From contig CBDCCP010000001.1 in the NCBI GenBank assembly GCA_965214915.1, forward strand, positions 310,001 through 374,000: a DNA stretch of 64,000 bases, read 5' to 3'. Below, piece after piece: positions 16,462-25,086 of the stretch. The translations under genes and the position numbers were made by a program. This DNA comes from CATQHP01 sp965214915. Lineage in GTDB: Bacteria; Acidobacteriota; Terriglobia; Bryobacterales; UBA6623. Within the stretch, counting starts at the first letter, position 1. Every line of letters begins with the position of its first letter. The notes under the pieces were generated by a model that worked only from the letters and a program-made list of their open reading frames with translations, had not been told where the DNA came from and did not search any database.

Positions 16462-17454
16462 CTACATATCGCGGACGCAGCGGAATCCCAGGTTCGCCGT
16501 CGAGCTGTCCGGGGTGTTCGACGTGCGCGCCGCGACGCGGTAGCGGTTGCAGTAAGAGGCGTGGCAGAGGAACGAGCCGCCTTTCATTACCCGCGCCGCG
16601 CCGCTGGGCGGGCCTACCGGGTTCGAGCGGGTTGCCGTGACGTGATAAGCGGGGTGAAACCAGTCGGCGCACCATTCCCAGACGTTGCCGGTAATCGAAT
16701 AAACGCCGTATCCGTTGGGTGGAAACGCATCGACCGGGCAAGTGCCCTTGTAGCCGTCCGCGCCGCTGTCTTCCGCCGGGAAACGCCCCTGCCAGACGTT
16801 GCACAGATGCTTGCCGCCGGGCTCCAACTCCCGGCCCCAGGGATAGGTATTTTGCTCCAGGCCCCCGCGGGCCGCGTACTCCCACTCCGCCTCGGTGGGC
16901 AGGCGCTTTCCGGCCCAGCCGCAGTAGGCCGCGGCGTCGGCGTAGGAGATGTGCGTGACCGGGTGCTCCTTGCGCCAACCGATGCTTGCATCCGGACCCT
17001 CCGGGCGCGCCCAGTATGCGCCGTCGACCTTGCACCACCACTCGTGGCCGGCGACCGTATCGCCCACGAGCTTACCGTACGCGCCTTCGGGAATCTGCTT
17101 GTGGAAGACGAACGACCAGCCGAACCGCTCCGCTTCGGTCTTGTACCCGGTTGCTTCGACGAACTCCTCGAACGCTTCGATCGTCACCGGGAACGTGTCG
17201 ATGTAGAACGGGTCGACGTGAACTTCGCGCACCGGCCCTTCGCCGTCGGCGGGAAATCCCGAATCGGTCTCGGTGCCCATGAGAAACTTTCCGCCGTCGA
17301 GCGCGATCATCCCTTCGACGGAACCCTTGTCGGCTTTCCGGCGGCGCTCCGACAAAGTCTTCGACTCGGCCAAGACCCGCGCGCGGTCGATGCTCGGCAC
17401 ACAGCAAGGATGCGGGCCGGCGATGGGGATCGGCGCCGTGATCCGGTTGCCCAC
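16462..17454 (-). CDS. formylglycine-generating enzyme (sulfatase-modifying factor)
   Basis: Copper-dependent oxidase that converts the active-site Cys of sulfatases to formylglycine. The 330-residue protein shows the FGE/SUMF1 domain from GMIALDGGKFLMGTETDSGF through PVTHISYADAAAYCGWAGKR, RLPTEAEWEYAARGG and GNVWEWCADWF. GGSFLCHASYCNRYRVAAR keeps both Cys of the CxxxxC pair that binds copper, so it should be active. The GTG start lies 2 nt after the stop of the upstream parvulin gene, which implies translational coupling. The long open frame upstream overlaps the parvulin in another frame and is rejected. Its likely client type is the sulfatase at 28,405, now broken. Confidence 0.88.
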   Translation of the reverse strand: MGNRITAPIPIAGPHPCCVPSIDRARVLAESKTLSERRRKADKGSVEGMIALDGGKFLMGTETDSGFPADGEGPVREVHVDPFYIDTFPVTIEAFEEFVEATGYKTEAERFGWSFVFHKQIPEGAYGKLVGDTVAGHEWWCKVDGAYWARPEGPDASIGWRKEHPVTHISYADAAAYCGWAGKRLPTEAEWEYAARGGLEQNTYPWGRELEPGGKHLCNVWQGRFPAEDSGADGYKGTCPVDAFPPNGYGVYSITGNVWEWCADWFHPAYHVTATRSNPVGPPSGAARVMKGGSFLCHASYCNRYRVAARTSNTPDSSTANLGFRCVRDM

Positions 17455-17456
17455 GA

Positions 17457-18359
17457 TCAACTCCTCGTCACGGTCGTGACATTGATGGGAGCGTTGTCCT
17501 CCACCGTCGCGCGCTCGCGGAGCGCATCGACGGCGGCCTCCAGCGCTTTCGTCCGGCGGTCGTTCAACAACTCTTTTTCGATCTCGGACGCAACGTCCTT
17601 GAGGGGCTTCAAGCCCTCGGGCCTGCGGTCGATGAGCTTGGCGATGTGAAACCCGAAGACGGTTTGGAAGACTTCGCTCGTCTCGCCGACCTCCATGGCG
17701 AAGACCACGTCTTCGAACTCGGGAACCATCTGTCCGCGCGGGAACCAGCCCAGGTCGCCGCCGTTGCCGGGGCAGTCGGACCGCTCGTCGGCGATATCTT
17801 CGAACACGCGGCCGGCCTGCAGATCGGCATATAGCTTGTCGATGGCTTCCCTGGCCTGTGCTTCGCTCACGTCCTTTTCCACGTGCTTGACGATGTGCGC
17901 CGCGCGCAGGGTTTCCGGCGTCTTGAAGCGCCCCTTGTTCTTGCGGTAGAACTCCGCGATTTCCTTCGCTTTCGGCGGCCTCGCCTTCGCGCTGATGCGG
18001 CCGATCAGCGCATCGACCCGCAGCCGCGTCTCGATCTCTTCGTGGACCCGTTCTTCGCCGATGTCGGCTTCCTTGAATTTTTCCTCGCCGCCGTAGCGTT
18101 CGACGACCTCGGCGAATGCCTTGCGCACATCCTCTTCGGGGAGAGGCCTGGCGTCTTTCAAGGCTTCCTGCCGCAGCAGCGTCTGCTCGATGACATTTTC
18201 GCGCGCCCACTCGACGGCGCGCTGCTCCATGGCGTCCGGCGTGAGGCCGTATGCTTGCTGCTCCTGCTCGGACAATTGACGGAAGCGCTGCCGCAGGCTT
18301 TCGGCTTCGCGCGCCAGCACGGCATCGTCCACTTTTTCTCCGTTTACGACCAAGCTCAT
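17457..18359 (-). CDS. PpiC/parvulin-type peptidyl-prolyl isomerase
   Basis: A 300-residue protein with a SurA-like helical N-terminal part (VNGEKVDDAVLAREAESLRQ... EQTLLRQEALKDARPLPEED) and a parvulin domain (RAAHIVKHVEKDVSEAQARE... DCPGNGGDLGWFPRGQMVPEF... VGETSEVFQTVFGFHIAKLID). No signal peptide or lipobox is seen, so it is probably cytoplasmic, unusual for this architecture. ATGs at 18359 and 18368 are both possible. It is tightly coupled to FGE, which may hint at a role in folding or maturing sulfatases (inference). Confidence 0.85.
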   Translation of the reverse strand: MSLVVNGEKVDDAVLAREAESLRQRFRQLSEQEQQAYGLTPDAMEQRAVEWARENVIEQTLLRQEALKDARPLPEEDVRKAFAEVVERYGGEEKFKEADIGEERVHEEIETRLRVDALIGRISAKARPPKAKEIAEFYRKNKGRFKTPETLRAAHIVKHVEKDVSEAQAREAIDKLYADLQAGRVFEDIADERSDCPGNGGDLGWFPRGQMVPEFEDVVFAMEVGETSEVFQTVFGFHIAKLIDRRPEGLKPLKDVASEIEKELLNDRRTKALEAAVDALRERATVEDNAPINVTTVTRS

Positions 18360-18441
18360 CCCGGTCATTGTACCCGTCGCCGTCAAACGGTTGCCCGCAT
18401 GCTCCCATGCGCGATAATAGTCCGTCGTATCGGGAGCAATC

Positions 18442-19161
18442 GTGAGCATTCAATCGCAACTTGTCGAATATGCCGACGGCGGCCATGTCATGGAAGGCTA
18501 CATGGCTTGGGACGATGCGCTCTCGGGAGAGCGCCCCGGCGTGATGATTGCCCATGCCTGGGCGGGGCGTGGCGAGTTCGAGCGCCGGAAAGCGCGCGAC
18601 CTGGCCGCGCTGGGCTACGTCGGCTTTGCGCTCGACCTCTACGGGAAAGGCGTATTGGGATCGGGACCCGAAGAAAACGCCGGCCTGATGCAGCCCTTCC
18701 TCGACGACCGCGCCAAGCTGCAGCGCCGGATGACCCAGGCGCTTGAGTTGACACGGTCGCAAGAGCCGATCGATGCCTCGCGCGTTGCCGCGATGGGCTT
18801 TTGTTTCGGCGGGCTCTGCGTCCTCGATCTGGCGCGGACCGGCGCGGACTTGCAGGGGGTCGTCAGCTTTCACGGGCTGTTCCATCCCGCCCCCAACATT
18901 TCCGGCCGGAAGATCCGCGCCAAGGTGCTGGCCTTGCACGGCTGGGACGACCCCATGGCTACCCCCGATCAAGTCGCCGCGCTCGGCCGAGAGTTGACCG
19001 CCGCCCAGGCCGACTGGCAAATCCACGCCTACGGCCGGACAACGCACGCGTTCACCAACCCCGCGGCGAACAATCCCGCCGCGGGTACGGTTTACAGCGA
19101 AAGCGCCGACAGGCGTTCGTGGCAGGCGCTGCGCAATTTCCTGGATGAAGTCCTGGCCTGA
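18442..19161 (+). CDS. dienelactone hydrolase family protein
   Basis: An alpha/beta-hydrolase of 239 residues. The nucleophile elbow is GFCFGG with Cys121, as in true dienelactone hydrolases. The acid is Asp in LHGWDDPMA and the base is His in RTTHAFTNPAA. GTG start, with GGGAG 7 nt upstream and a GATAAT box near 18413. It is divergent from the parvulin gene. Substrates for the family include dienelactones and other small esters; the exact role is unknown. Confidence 0.88.
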   Translation: MSIQSQLVEYADGGHVMEGYMAWDDALSGERPGVMIAHAWAGRGEFERRKARDLAALGYVGFALDLYGKGVLGSGPEENAGLMQPFLDDRAKLQRRMTQALELTRSQEPIDASRVAAMGFCFGGLCVLDLARTGADLQGVVSFHGLFHPAPNISGRKIRAKVLALHGWDDPMATPDQVAALGRELTAAQADWQIHAYGRTTHAFTNPAANNPAAGTVYSESADRRSWQALRNFLDEVLA

Positions 19162-19217
19162 ACTCCGCCGGTAATCATCGCGGCAGAGCGTGCTACGATA
19201 CGACCGAGGTCGAATGA

Positions 19218-19550
19218 ATGTCCGAGTTGGCGCAGAAAAATTGCATTCCCTGCCGGGGCGGCGTCCCCCCGCTCGCAGGCGAGGAGCTAGCAGGCTTCGC
19301 TGCGGAGACGCCGCAGTGGGCCGTCGTTGACGGCCGCCGTATCGAGCGCGAGTTGACCTTTCCCGATTTTCGCCGGGCGCTCGACTTCACCAACAAGGTC
19401 GGCGAGTTGGCGGAACAGGAAGGCCACCACCCCGACATCTACCTGACATGGGGCAAGGTCGGGATCCAGATCTGGACCCATAAAATCGATGGATTGACGG
19501 AATCCGACTTCATCCTTGCGGCCAAGATCGATCTTCTGCAGCCGGCATAA
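19218..19550 (+). CDS. phhB: 4a-hydroxytetrahydrobiopterin dehydratase (pterin carbinolamine dehydratase)
   Basis: Recycles the 4a-hydroxypterin made by aromatic amino acid hydroxylases, and can act in pterin cofactor maintenance. The 110-residue protein has the active-site signature EQEGHHPDIYLTWGKV (His70, His71) and IQIWTHKIDGLTESDF (His89). An N-terminal CxxC (C9, C12) is additional. No phenylalanine hydroxylase gene is nearby. Confidence 0.92.
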   Translation: MSELAQKNCIPCRGGVPPLAGEELAGFAAETPQWAVVDGRRIERELTFPDFRRALDFTNKVGELAEQEGHHPDIYLTWGKVGIQIWTHKIDGLTESDFILAAKIDLLQPA

Positions 19551-19604
19551 GGCCGCCCGCTATACTGAACGTTGTTGCCCGCGCAGCGTCAATCGCGCTT
19601 AAGC

Positions 19605-21227
19605 ATGAAAAATCTACGCTGGTTGCTGTTGATCGCCGCGGTTGTAGCGGCGTCGTCCCTTGTGGGCGGGCGCTTCGGCCGGCGCATCGGCACTAACGGC
19701 AATCTCATCGAAACGGGACCGCTCGAGCCCTACCTCGACCGGGTCGAGAGTCTCACACGGCTGCTCGACGACCGTTTCATGAACCCCATCGACTGGGACA
19801 AGTCCATTTATTCCGGCGCGATCCCCGGCATGCTGGCGACGCTCGACCCGCACTCGACATTCTTCGACCCGCAAGCATTTCAAAAAATGCGCGAGGAGCA
19901 GCGCGGCAGTTACGCGGGCGTCGGTATGCAGATCGTCAACTTCCGGCGGCAAACCGTGATCGACTTTCCCTTCCCGCACACGCCCGCGTTCGAGGGCGGC
20001 GTGCTGCCCGGCGACATTATCGAAATGGTCGACGACCAGCCGGCCAACGGCCTCGACGTGGTCGAAGTGGCCTCGCGGGTGAAAGGACCGTCGGGGACGA
20101 CCGTCCATCTCAGCTTGTCGCGGGAAGGAATCGACGGTTGGGTCGAGCTCGATCTCGAACGCGCGAATATCCCCCGGCCAACGATCCCGATCCAGGCGGT
20201 TTTCGATGAAAAAGTCGGGTACTTGCGGGTAGAAAACTTCGGCGACACGACCACCGGCGAATTGAACCGCGCGGTCGATGACTTCGAGGAACGCCGCATC
20301 GAAGGTCTGCTGCTCGACTTGCGAGAAAACAAGGGAGGCTTGCTGACCGCCGGAGTGCATATGGCCGGCCGGTTTCTCGACGAGGGCGTCAGCGTGGTAT
20401 CGCACCGCGGAAGGGTCTCGCGGGAGCGCAGATACGACTCCCGGGCAAGCAACGGCTCCCTGCGCTATCCGATGGTGGTGCTGGTCAACTGCAATTCGGC
20501 GTCCGCGTCCGAGATTGTCGCCGGCGCTCTCCAGGATCATGGCCGCGCCCTGATCGCCGGGACGACCACGTTCGGCAAAGGCTTGGTGCAATCCGTATTC
20601 GCCCTGCCGGAATCGACCGGCATGGTGCTGACCACGGCGCGCTATTACACGCCGAGCGGCCGTTTGATTCAACGGCCCTACGCAAACATTTCGCGCAACG
20701 AATACTACGGCAATCCGTGCAGCGAGCGCTACCGCCCCGTCCAGGGGCCGGCCCGCTTGACCGACAACGGCCGCAAGGTTTACGAGCAGGGCGGGATTAC
20801 TCCCGACGTCCGCATCGACGAGCCGCGCCTGACGCCGGCGCAATCGGCGATCCGCCGCCAGCGCAGCGTCGAGCGGTTCGTGGCCAAGCTGCGGGCTTCA
20901 GGGCACAAAATGACCCGCGGCCAGAAGCCCTCGCCCGAGTTGCTGGCCGGCTTGGAAGATTTTCTCGTCAGCGAAAATATCGTCGACGACAGAGAGAAGC
21001 TGGCCGGGGAGCGCGATTTCCTGAAGCGTTCGCTGACGACCCATCTGCACATTTCATATTTCGATTACTACGAAGGCTTACGTGTTCTGGCGGAATTGGA
21101 TCCCGTCGTGCAGCACGCCCGATCGCTGCTGGAAACCGCCGCCCGCTTGCTTCGCGGCGAAGTGGACGCGCTGTCCCAGTACGAATCGCAGTTCGACGAC
21201 CCGCCGCTCCCACAAGCGGCTCAATAG
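19605..21227 (+). CDS. S41-family C-terminal processing protease (CtpA/Prc type)
   Basis: A serine protease of 540 residues, anchored or exported by an N-terminal hydrophobic segment (WLLLIAAVVAASSLV). A PDZ domain spans about 100-185 (GVGMQIVNF... GGVLPGDIIEMVDDQPANGL). The S41 core follows: LLLDLRENKGGLL, then the nucleophile in NCNSASASEIVAGAL and the Lys in TTFGKGLVQS. The catalytic Ser/Lys dyad is thus intact. The C-terminal ~100 residues are a helical extension. ATG at 19605 precedes the signal; 11 more upstream codons are rejected. A TATACT box is at 19561-19566. Confidence 0.9.
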   Translation: MKNLRWLLLIAAVVAASSLVGGRFGRRIGTNGNLIETGPLEPYLDRVESLTRLLDDRFMNPIDWDKSIYSGAIPGMLATLDPHSTFFDPQAFQKMREEQRGSYAGVGMQIVNFRRQTVIDFPFPHTPAFEGGVLPGDIIEMVDDQPANGLDVVEVASRVKGPSGTTVHLSLSREGIDGWVELDLERANIPRPTIPIQAVFDEKVGYLRVENFGDTTTGELNRAVDDFEERRIEGLLLDLRENKGGLLTAGVHMAGRFLDEGVSVVSHRGRVSRERRYDSRASNGSLRYPMVVLVNCNSASASEIVAGALQDHGRALIAGTTTFGKGLVQSVFALPESTGMVLTTARYYTPSGRLIQRPYANISRNEYYGNPCSERYRPVQGPARLTDNGRKVYEQGGITPDVRIDEPRLTPAQSAIRRQRSVERFVAKLRASGHKMTRGQKPSPELLAGLEDFLVSENIVDDREKLAGERDFLKRSLTTHLHISYFDYYEGLRVLAELDPVVQHARSLLETAARLLRGEVDALSQYESQFDDPPLPQAAQ

Positions 21228-21286
21228 CCCTTCGCGGCCTTGCCGTTCACTATCGGCTTGCCGAGGCGCGTCTTCGATTTCGGGGC

Positions 21287-21292
21287 TACAAT
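21287..21292 (+). promoter_or_regulatory. TACAAT -10 element before the cytochrome/WD40 gene
   Basis: TACAAT lies 20 nt before the ATG at 21313. It is part of a 14-mer, CGGGGCTACAATAG (21281-21294), repeated exactly at 25021-25034 before the DUF1549 gene. No clear -35. Confidence 0.45.
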
Positions 21293-21312
21293 AGGAACGC
21301 ACGGTTCCCGCC

Positions 21313-22671
21313 ATGAAATGTTTTCTCAGCTTGGCCGCCGCCGCCCTGCTCGCGGCGCCGGCGAAAGCCGCCGTTCCGGTCAGCTATTACAACGATGTGC
21401 GGCCCGTAATTCAGCGCTACTGTTCGGGTTGCCATCAACCCGCGAGCAAGATGAACGACTTGGTGCTGACCGAGTACACGGGCATTCTCAAGGGCGGCAA
21501 GAAGCACGGCAGCTCGATTACAAAAGGAGCGCCGGACACGAGTCCGCTGGTGCAGTCGGTCAACGGCACGATGGAGCCGCGTATGCCGCTTGGCGGACCG
21601 AACCTCCCGGACGAAGCCGTCGAGTTACTGGCGCGCTGGGTGAAAGAAGGGGCGGAAGACGACACGCCGCCGGAAGCAAGAGCGCCGCAAATCCCCAAGG
21701 AGCCGCCGTCATATACGCAGCCGCCCGTGATTACCGGCATGGCGTTTTCGCCGGACGGCCAAACGCTTGCCGTCGGGGGCTTCAAGGAAATCATCCTGCA
21801 CAAGGCCGACGGATCGGGCATCGAAGCTCGGCTGCTGGGCCGCTCGGACAAAATTCATTCGCTTTCGTTTACGCCCGACGGCGCCTTGCTCGTAGCGGTC
21901 GGCGGCACGCCGGCGCGCTTCGGCGAAATCCAGGTCTGGGACGTCGCCTCGCGGAAGCAGTTGCGCTCGGTTACGGCGACCGCGGACACGCTTTTCGCGG
22001 GGGATGTCTCACCCGACGGAAAACGGGTTGCGTTCGGCGCGGCCGACAAGACCGTGCGCACAGTGGAATTAGAGACCGGGAAAGAGCTCTTCAAGGCCGG
22101 CCACCATGAAGACTGGGTGCTGCAGACGGTTTACGGCATCGACGGCAAAAGGATCGTTTCGGTGGGCCGCGACCGCGCTGCGAAGCTGGCCGACGCCGAG
22201 TCCGGCGCGTTTCGCGAAAACGTCAATCTGCTGCGCGAAAAGCTGTATGCGATTGCGCGGCACCCCCGCCGTGATTACATTTTGATCGGAGGCGAAGACC
22301 GTGTGCCCTATCTCTACACGATGGACCGCCCGCGGGCGCTGAAAATCGCCGACGATTCGACCCTGATCCATAAATTCGAAGAACAGAAAGGAAAAATTTT
22401 CGCGCTGGCGTTCAGTCCCGACGGCTCGTACATCGCGGTCGGCGGGATCGGCTCGGAAGCGCCGATCTACGACGCGGAATCCGGCCGCCGGATCGCCGCC
22501 TGCACGGGTCACAGCGGAGGCATTTTCACGATTGCCTTCCACCCCGGCGGGAAACAGCTTGCAACCGCTGGGTTCGACGGCGTGGTGCGGCTTTACGACG
22601 CCGCCACGGGCAAGGAGCAAAAGGCGTTTATCCCCGTGCCGATCGAGGATAACCAGCGGGAGGCGGAGTAG
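21313..22671 (+). CDS. planctomycete-type cytochrome c domain protein with WD40 repeats
   Basis: A 452-residue exported protein. The signal peptide is followed by a haem-binding CxxCH (Cys37, Cys40, His41) in PVIQRYCSGCHQPAS and the PMPLGG-like EPRMPLGGPNLPDE segment typical of PSCyt1 domains. From about residue 130 a WD40-like propeller begins (MAFSPDGQTLAVGGF, FTPDGALLVAVGG, FHPGGKQLATAGFDGVVRLYD). It is the first gene of a three-gene plus-strand operon with the PPC and DUF1549/1553 proteins. Role in electron transfer to an unknown periplasmic process is inferred. Confidence 0.87.
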   Translation: MKCFLSLAAAALLAAPAKAAVPVSYYNDVRPVIQRYCSGCHQPASKMNDLVLTEYTGILKGGKKHGSSITKGAPDTSPLVQSVNGTMEPRMPLGGPNLPDEAVELLARWVKEGAEDDTPPEARAPQIPKEPPSYTQPPVITGMAFSPDGQTLAVGGFKEIILHKADGSGIEARLLGRSDKIHSLSFTPDGALLVAVGGTPARFGEIQVWDVASRKQLRSVTATADTLFAGDVSPDGKRVAFGAADKTVRTVELETGKELFKAGHHEDWVLQTVYGIDGKRIVSVGRDRAAKLADAESGAFRENVNLLREKLYAIARHPRRDYILIGGEDRVPYLYTMDRPRALKIADDSTLIHKFEEQKGKIFALAFSPDGSYIAVGGIGSEAPIYDAESGRRIAACTGHSGGIFTIAFHPGGKQLATAGFDGVVRLYDAATGKEQKAFIPVPIEDNQREAE

Positions 22672-22675
22672 TCCG

Positions 22676-25051
22676 ATGCATCGATCGTTGCGTATTCCCC
22701 TGGCGCTGGCCTGCGCCGCCGGCGTCCTGTCGGCCGGAGGCCCGACGATCGCCCGCATCGATCCCCCGGGCGGCCAGATTGGGACGGCGGTCCGACTGAC
22801 CTTGCAGGGCCGTGGACTCGACCAAAAACTGACCTTGCGCTCGAAGATTCCGGGGACGCTCACGCCGCTGAGCGTTGCCGGCGCCGGCAAGGAATATCTG
22901 CTCGAAATCGACCGGGACGCGGCAGTGGGCGCATACCCCTTGCAGGTCGAATCCGCAGCGGGTCTCTCCAATACGCGGCTGTTCAGCGTTTCGTCGTTCC
23001 CGGAAAGCGTGGAAAAGGAGTCCGCGCTCAAGCGCCGGCTGCCCGTAAACGATACGGCTGCGACCGCGGAGTTCCTGGAGGCGCCGGGGACGGTAAACGG
23101 CACACTGGTCGGCGCGGACCGCGACTTTTACCGTTTGGAGCTGTCTGCCGGAGACGAATTGACCTTCGAAGTCGAAGCGCAGCGCTTGGGATCGGCGATC
23201 GATCCCGTCATCGCGGTAAGCGATGCGGACGGCAACCCGGTCGCGCGCAGTAACGACGCCGCAGGCATCGGCATCGACGCTCGCCTGCGTCTGCAAGTCC
23301 CCCGGTCCGGAACCTACTTCGTCGCCGTTCACGACGCTCGTTTCAGCGAGCAGAAGACTAATTTTTACCGCTTGAAAGTCGGGCCGATCGAATTCGCGGA
23401 CGCGATTTTCCCCTTGGGCTGGACGCGCGGCGAAACGGCTTCCGTCGAGCTTTCGGGCGGCTCGCTGACCGAACCGCGGCGCGTCGATGCCGCCGGCGGC
23501 TCGGTGCGTTTTCCGGGACGGCATGTCTCGCTGCCGCTGCCGCTGGTCCGCGGCGAAAGGCCGGAAGAGCTCGAGCCGGAGGGCGAAGGGCGGCGCCGTC
23601 TGACCGACTCGACGGTGGTCAACGGACGCATCTCGAAGCCCGGCGAAGCCGACCGCTACTCTCTGGACGTGCGGGAAGGCGAAGAGTGGTTGATCGAGAC
23701 GCAAGCCGCCGGATTGGGCACATCCCATCTCTATACCCTGCTGACCCTCTACGACCAGGACGGCAAGAAATTGGGTTCCGCCGGAGATCAGGAGCCGGAA
23801 GAGACGCTGTCGTTCATCCGCGCCCGCGCAGAGACGTTCGGCGATCCGCACATCGGCTTCCGCGTTCCCCCCGGCGTCACGCGCATCGACTTGACGCTGG
23901 AAGACCTGCTCGGACGCGGCGGCCCGGGCTATGGCTACCGTCTGGTTGCCCGCAAGCAGCCCGGCGATTTTGTCCTGCGGCTGAACGAGGCCGTCGTGAA
24001 TGTTCCGCAAGACGGCAGCGCGGCGTTGTCGGTCACGATGGACCGGCGCGGCTACGAGGGCGCGGTGCGGCTCGTCGTCGAGGGGCTGTCGGAAGACGTC
24101 ATGATCGAGGGCGGCCATATCCCGGCCGAATTCGGCGGCATGACTACCGCGCGGACATCGCGCACCGGCAGAATCACGCTCACGGCCAAGCCGGGCGCCA
24201 AACCGCGGCGGCTGCATTTCGTCGTTTATGGGGAAGCCGAGTTGCCGTCGGGCGCAATCGTCAGGCGCCGCGCCGCCGCATCGGCGGTGGTCACGCCGGT
24301 CGCCGGGAAAGGGCAGAAGCCGCTGCGGATCGCCTCGCATGAACCGGCGGTTCCGGCCAGGCTTGCCGGCCCCGAGGCCGGCGTGCTGGAAGTGCTGACG
24401 CCGCGCAGACTGCGCTTGATCCAAGGCATGGCGCACGAGATCCGCTGGCAGTTCACCGGACGCGCGCCCGGCGTCCGCTCGGCCGATGTCGTGAGCGTCA
24501 TCAACGGGCCGAACGTCGGAAACCTGAGGATCACCGGCGGCGGCAAAATCAAAAAGGGCGACACCAAGGGCGTTTTCGAGCTCAATACCACGATGGGCAC
24601 GCCCGCGATGACCTTCGACCTGATCCTCGCCACGCAGATTCGCAGCAACGGAAGCATGCAGCAGATCGTTTCGCCCGCCATCACCGTGGATGTCGTGCAA
24701 GGCTACGACGTGGGCGCGCCGGAAAATCCGATCGCCGTCACGAGCAACCGGCAGTTCGAGATTAGCGGCGCTTTCCGCCGCGAGCCGAATTTCGACTCCG
24801 AGGTGATCGTCGAAGCCGAGAACCTTCCCTTGGGCGTGGAATGCGAGACGGCTGCGATCATCGATAACCCGGCCGATTACACGCTCGGCTGTCAAGCCGG
24901 CGAAGTTGCCGCCGGCGAATACAAAATTGCGATTACGCCGAAATCCGTGCTCGCGAGCCGCGACAAAGAGGCCGTGCCCTATAACATCACGCCGGTCAGC
25001 GCGACGCTCGTCGTCGCAACCGGGGCTACAATAGCATCGGCGAACGACTGA
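22676..25051 (+). CDS. exported PPC-domain (pre-peptidase C-terminal) protein
   Basis: About 791 residues with a signal peptide (LRIPLALACAAGVLSAG). An IPT/TIG-like domain follows (PTIARIDPPGGQIGTAVRLT). Then at least two PPC-like beta-sandwich modules can be seen: GTVNGTLVGADRDFYRLELS ... GTYFVAVHDARFSEQ and VNGRISKPGEADRYSLDVRE ... The C-terminal half is further beta-rich sequence without known enzyme motifs. It begins 4 bp after the cytochrome/WD40 gene, so it is co-transcribed. ATG at 22676 begins the signal; the longer open frame is rejected. Confidence 0.85.
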   Translation: MHRSLRIPLALACAAGVLSAGGPTIARIDPPGGQIGTAVRLTLQGRGLDQKLTLRSKIPGTLTPLSVAGAGKEYLLEIDRDAAVGAYPLQVESAAGLSNTRLFSVSSFPESVEKESALKRRLPVNDTAATAEFLEAPGTVNGTLVGADRDFYRLELSAGDELTFEVEAQRLGSAIDPVIAVSDADGNPVARSNDAAGIGIDARLRLQVPRSGTYFVAVHDARFSEQKTNFYRLKVGPIEFADAIFPLGWTRGETASVELSGGSLTEPRRVDAAGGSVRFPGRHVSLPLPLVRGERPEELEPEGEGRRRLTDSTVVNGRISKPGEADRYSLDVREGEEWLIETQAAGLGTSHLYTLLTLYDQDGKKLGSAGDQEPEETLSFIRARAETFGDPHIGFRVPPGVTRIDLTLEDLLGRGGPGYGYRLVARKQPGDFVLRLNEAVVNVPQDGSAALSVTMDRRGYEGAVRLVVEGLSEDVMIEGGHIPAEFGGMTTARTSRTGRITLTAKPGAKPRRLHFVVYGEAELPSGAIVRRRAAASAVVTPVAGKGQKPLRIASHEPAVPARLAGPEAGVLEVLTPRRLRLIQGMAHEIRWQFTGRAPGVRSADVVSVINGPNVGNLRITGGGKIKKGDTKGVFELNTTMGTPAMTFDLILATQIRSNGSMQQIVSPAITVDVVQGYDVGAPENPIAVTSNRQFEISGAFRREPNFDSEVIVEAENLPLGVECETAAIIDNPADYTLGCQAGEVAAGEYKIAITPKSVLASRDKEAVPYNITPVSATLVVATGATIASAND
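25027..25032 (+). promoter_or_regulatory. TACAAT element inside the end of the PPC gene
   Basis: Within the 14-mer shared with 21281-21294; 54 nt before the DUF1549 start. It could give the third gene its own promoter. Confidence 0.35.
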
Positions 25052-25086
25052 GGAAACCCCGCAGTGGCCCTCACGGAGAGAATCCC

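Noticed and set aside
16462..19047. 861-codon frame suggesting a fused FGE protein
   Set aside because: Only the part to 17454 is FGE; the rest lies out of frame over the parvulin and opposite the hydrolase gene.
22628..24895. 755-codon minus-strand frame
   Set aside because: Antisense to the PPC-domain gene; no domain-like sequence.
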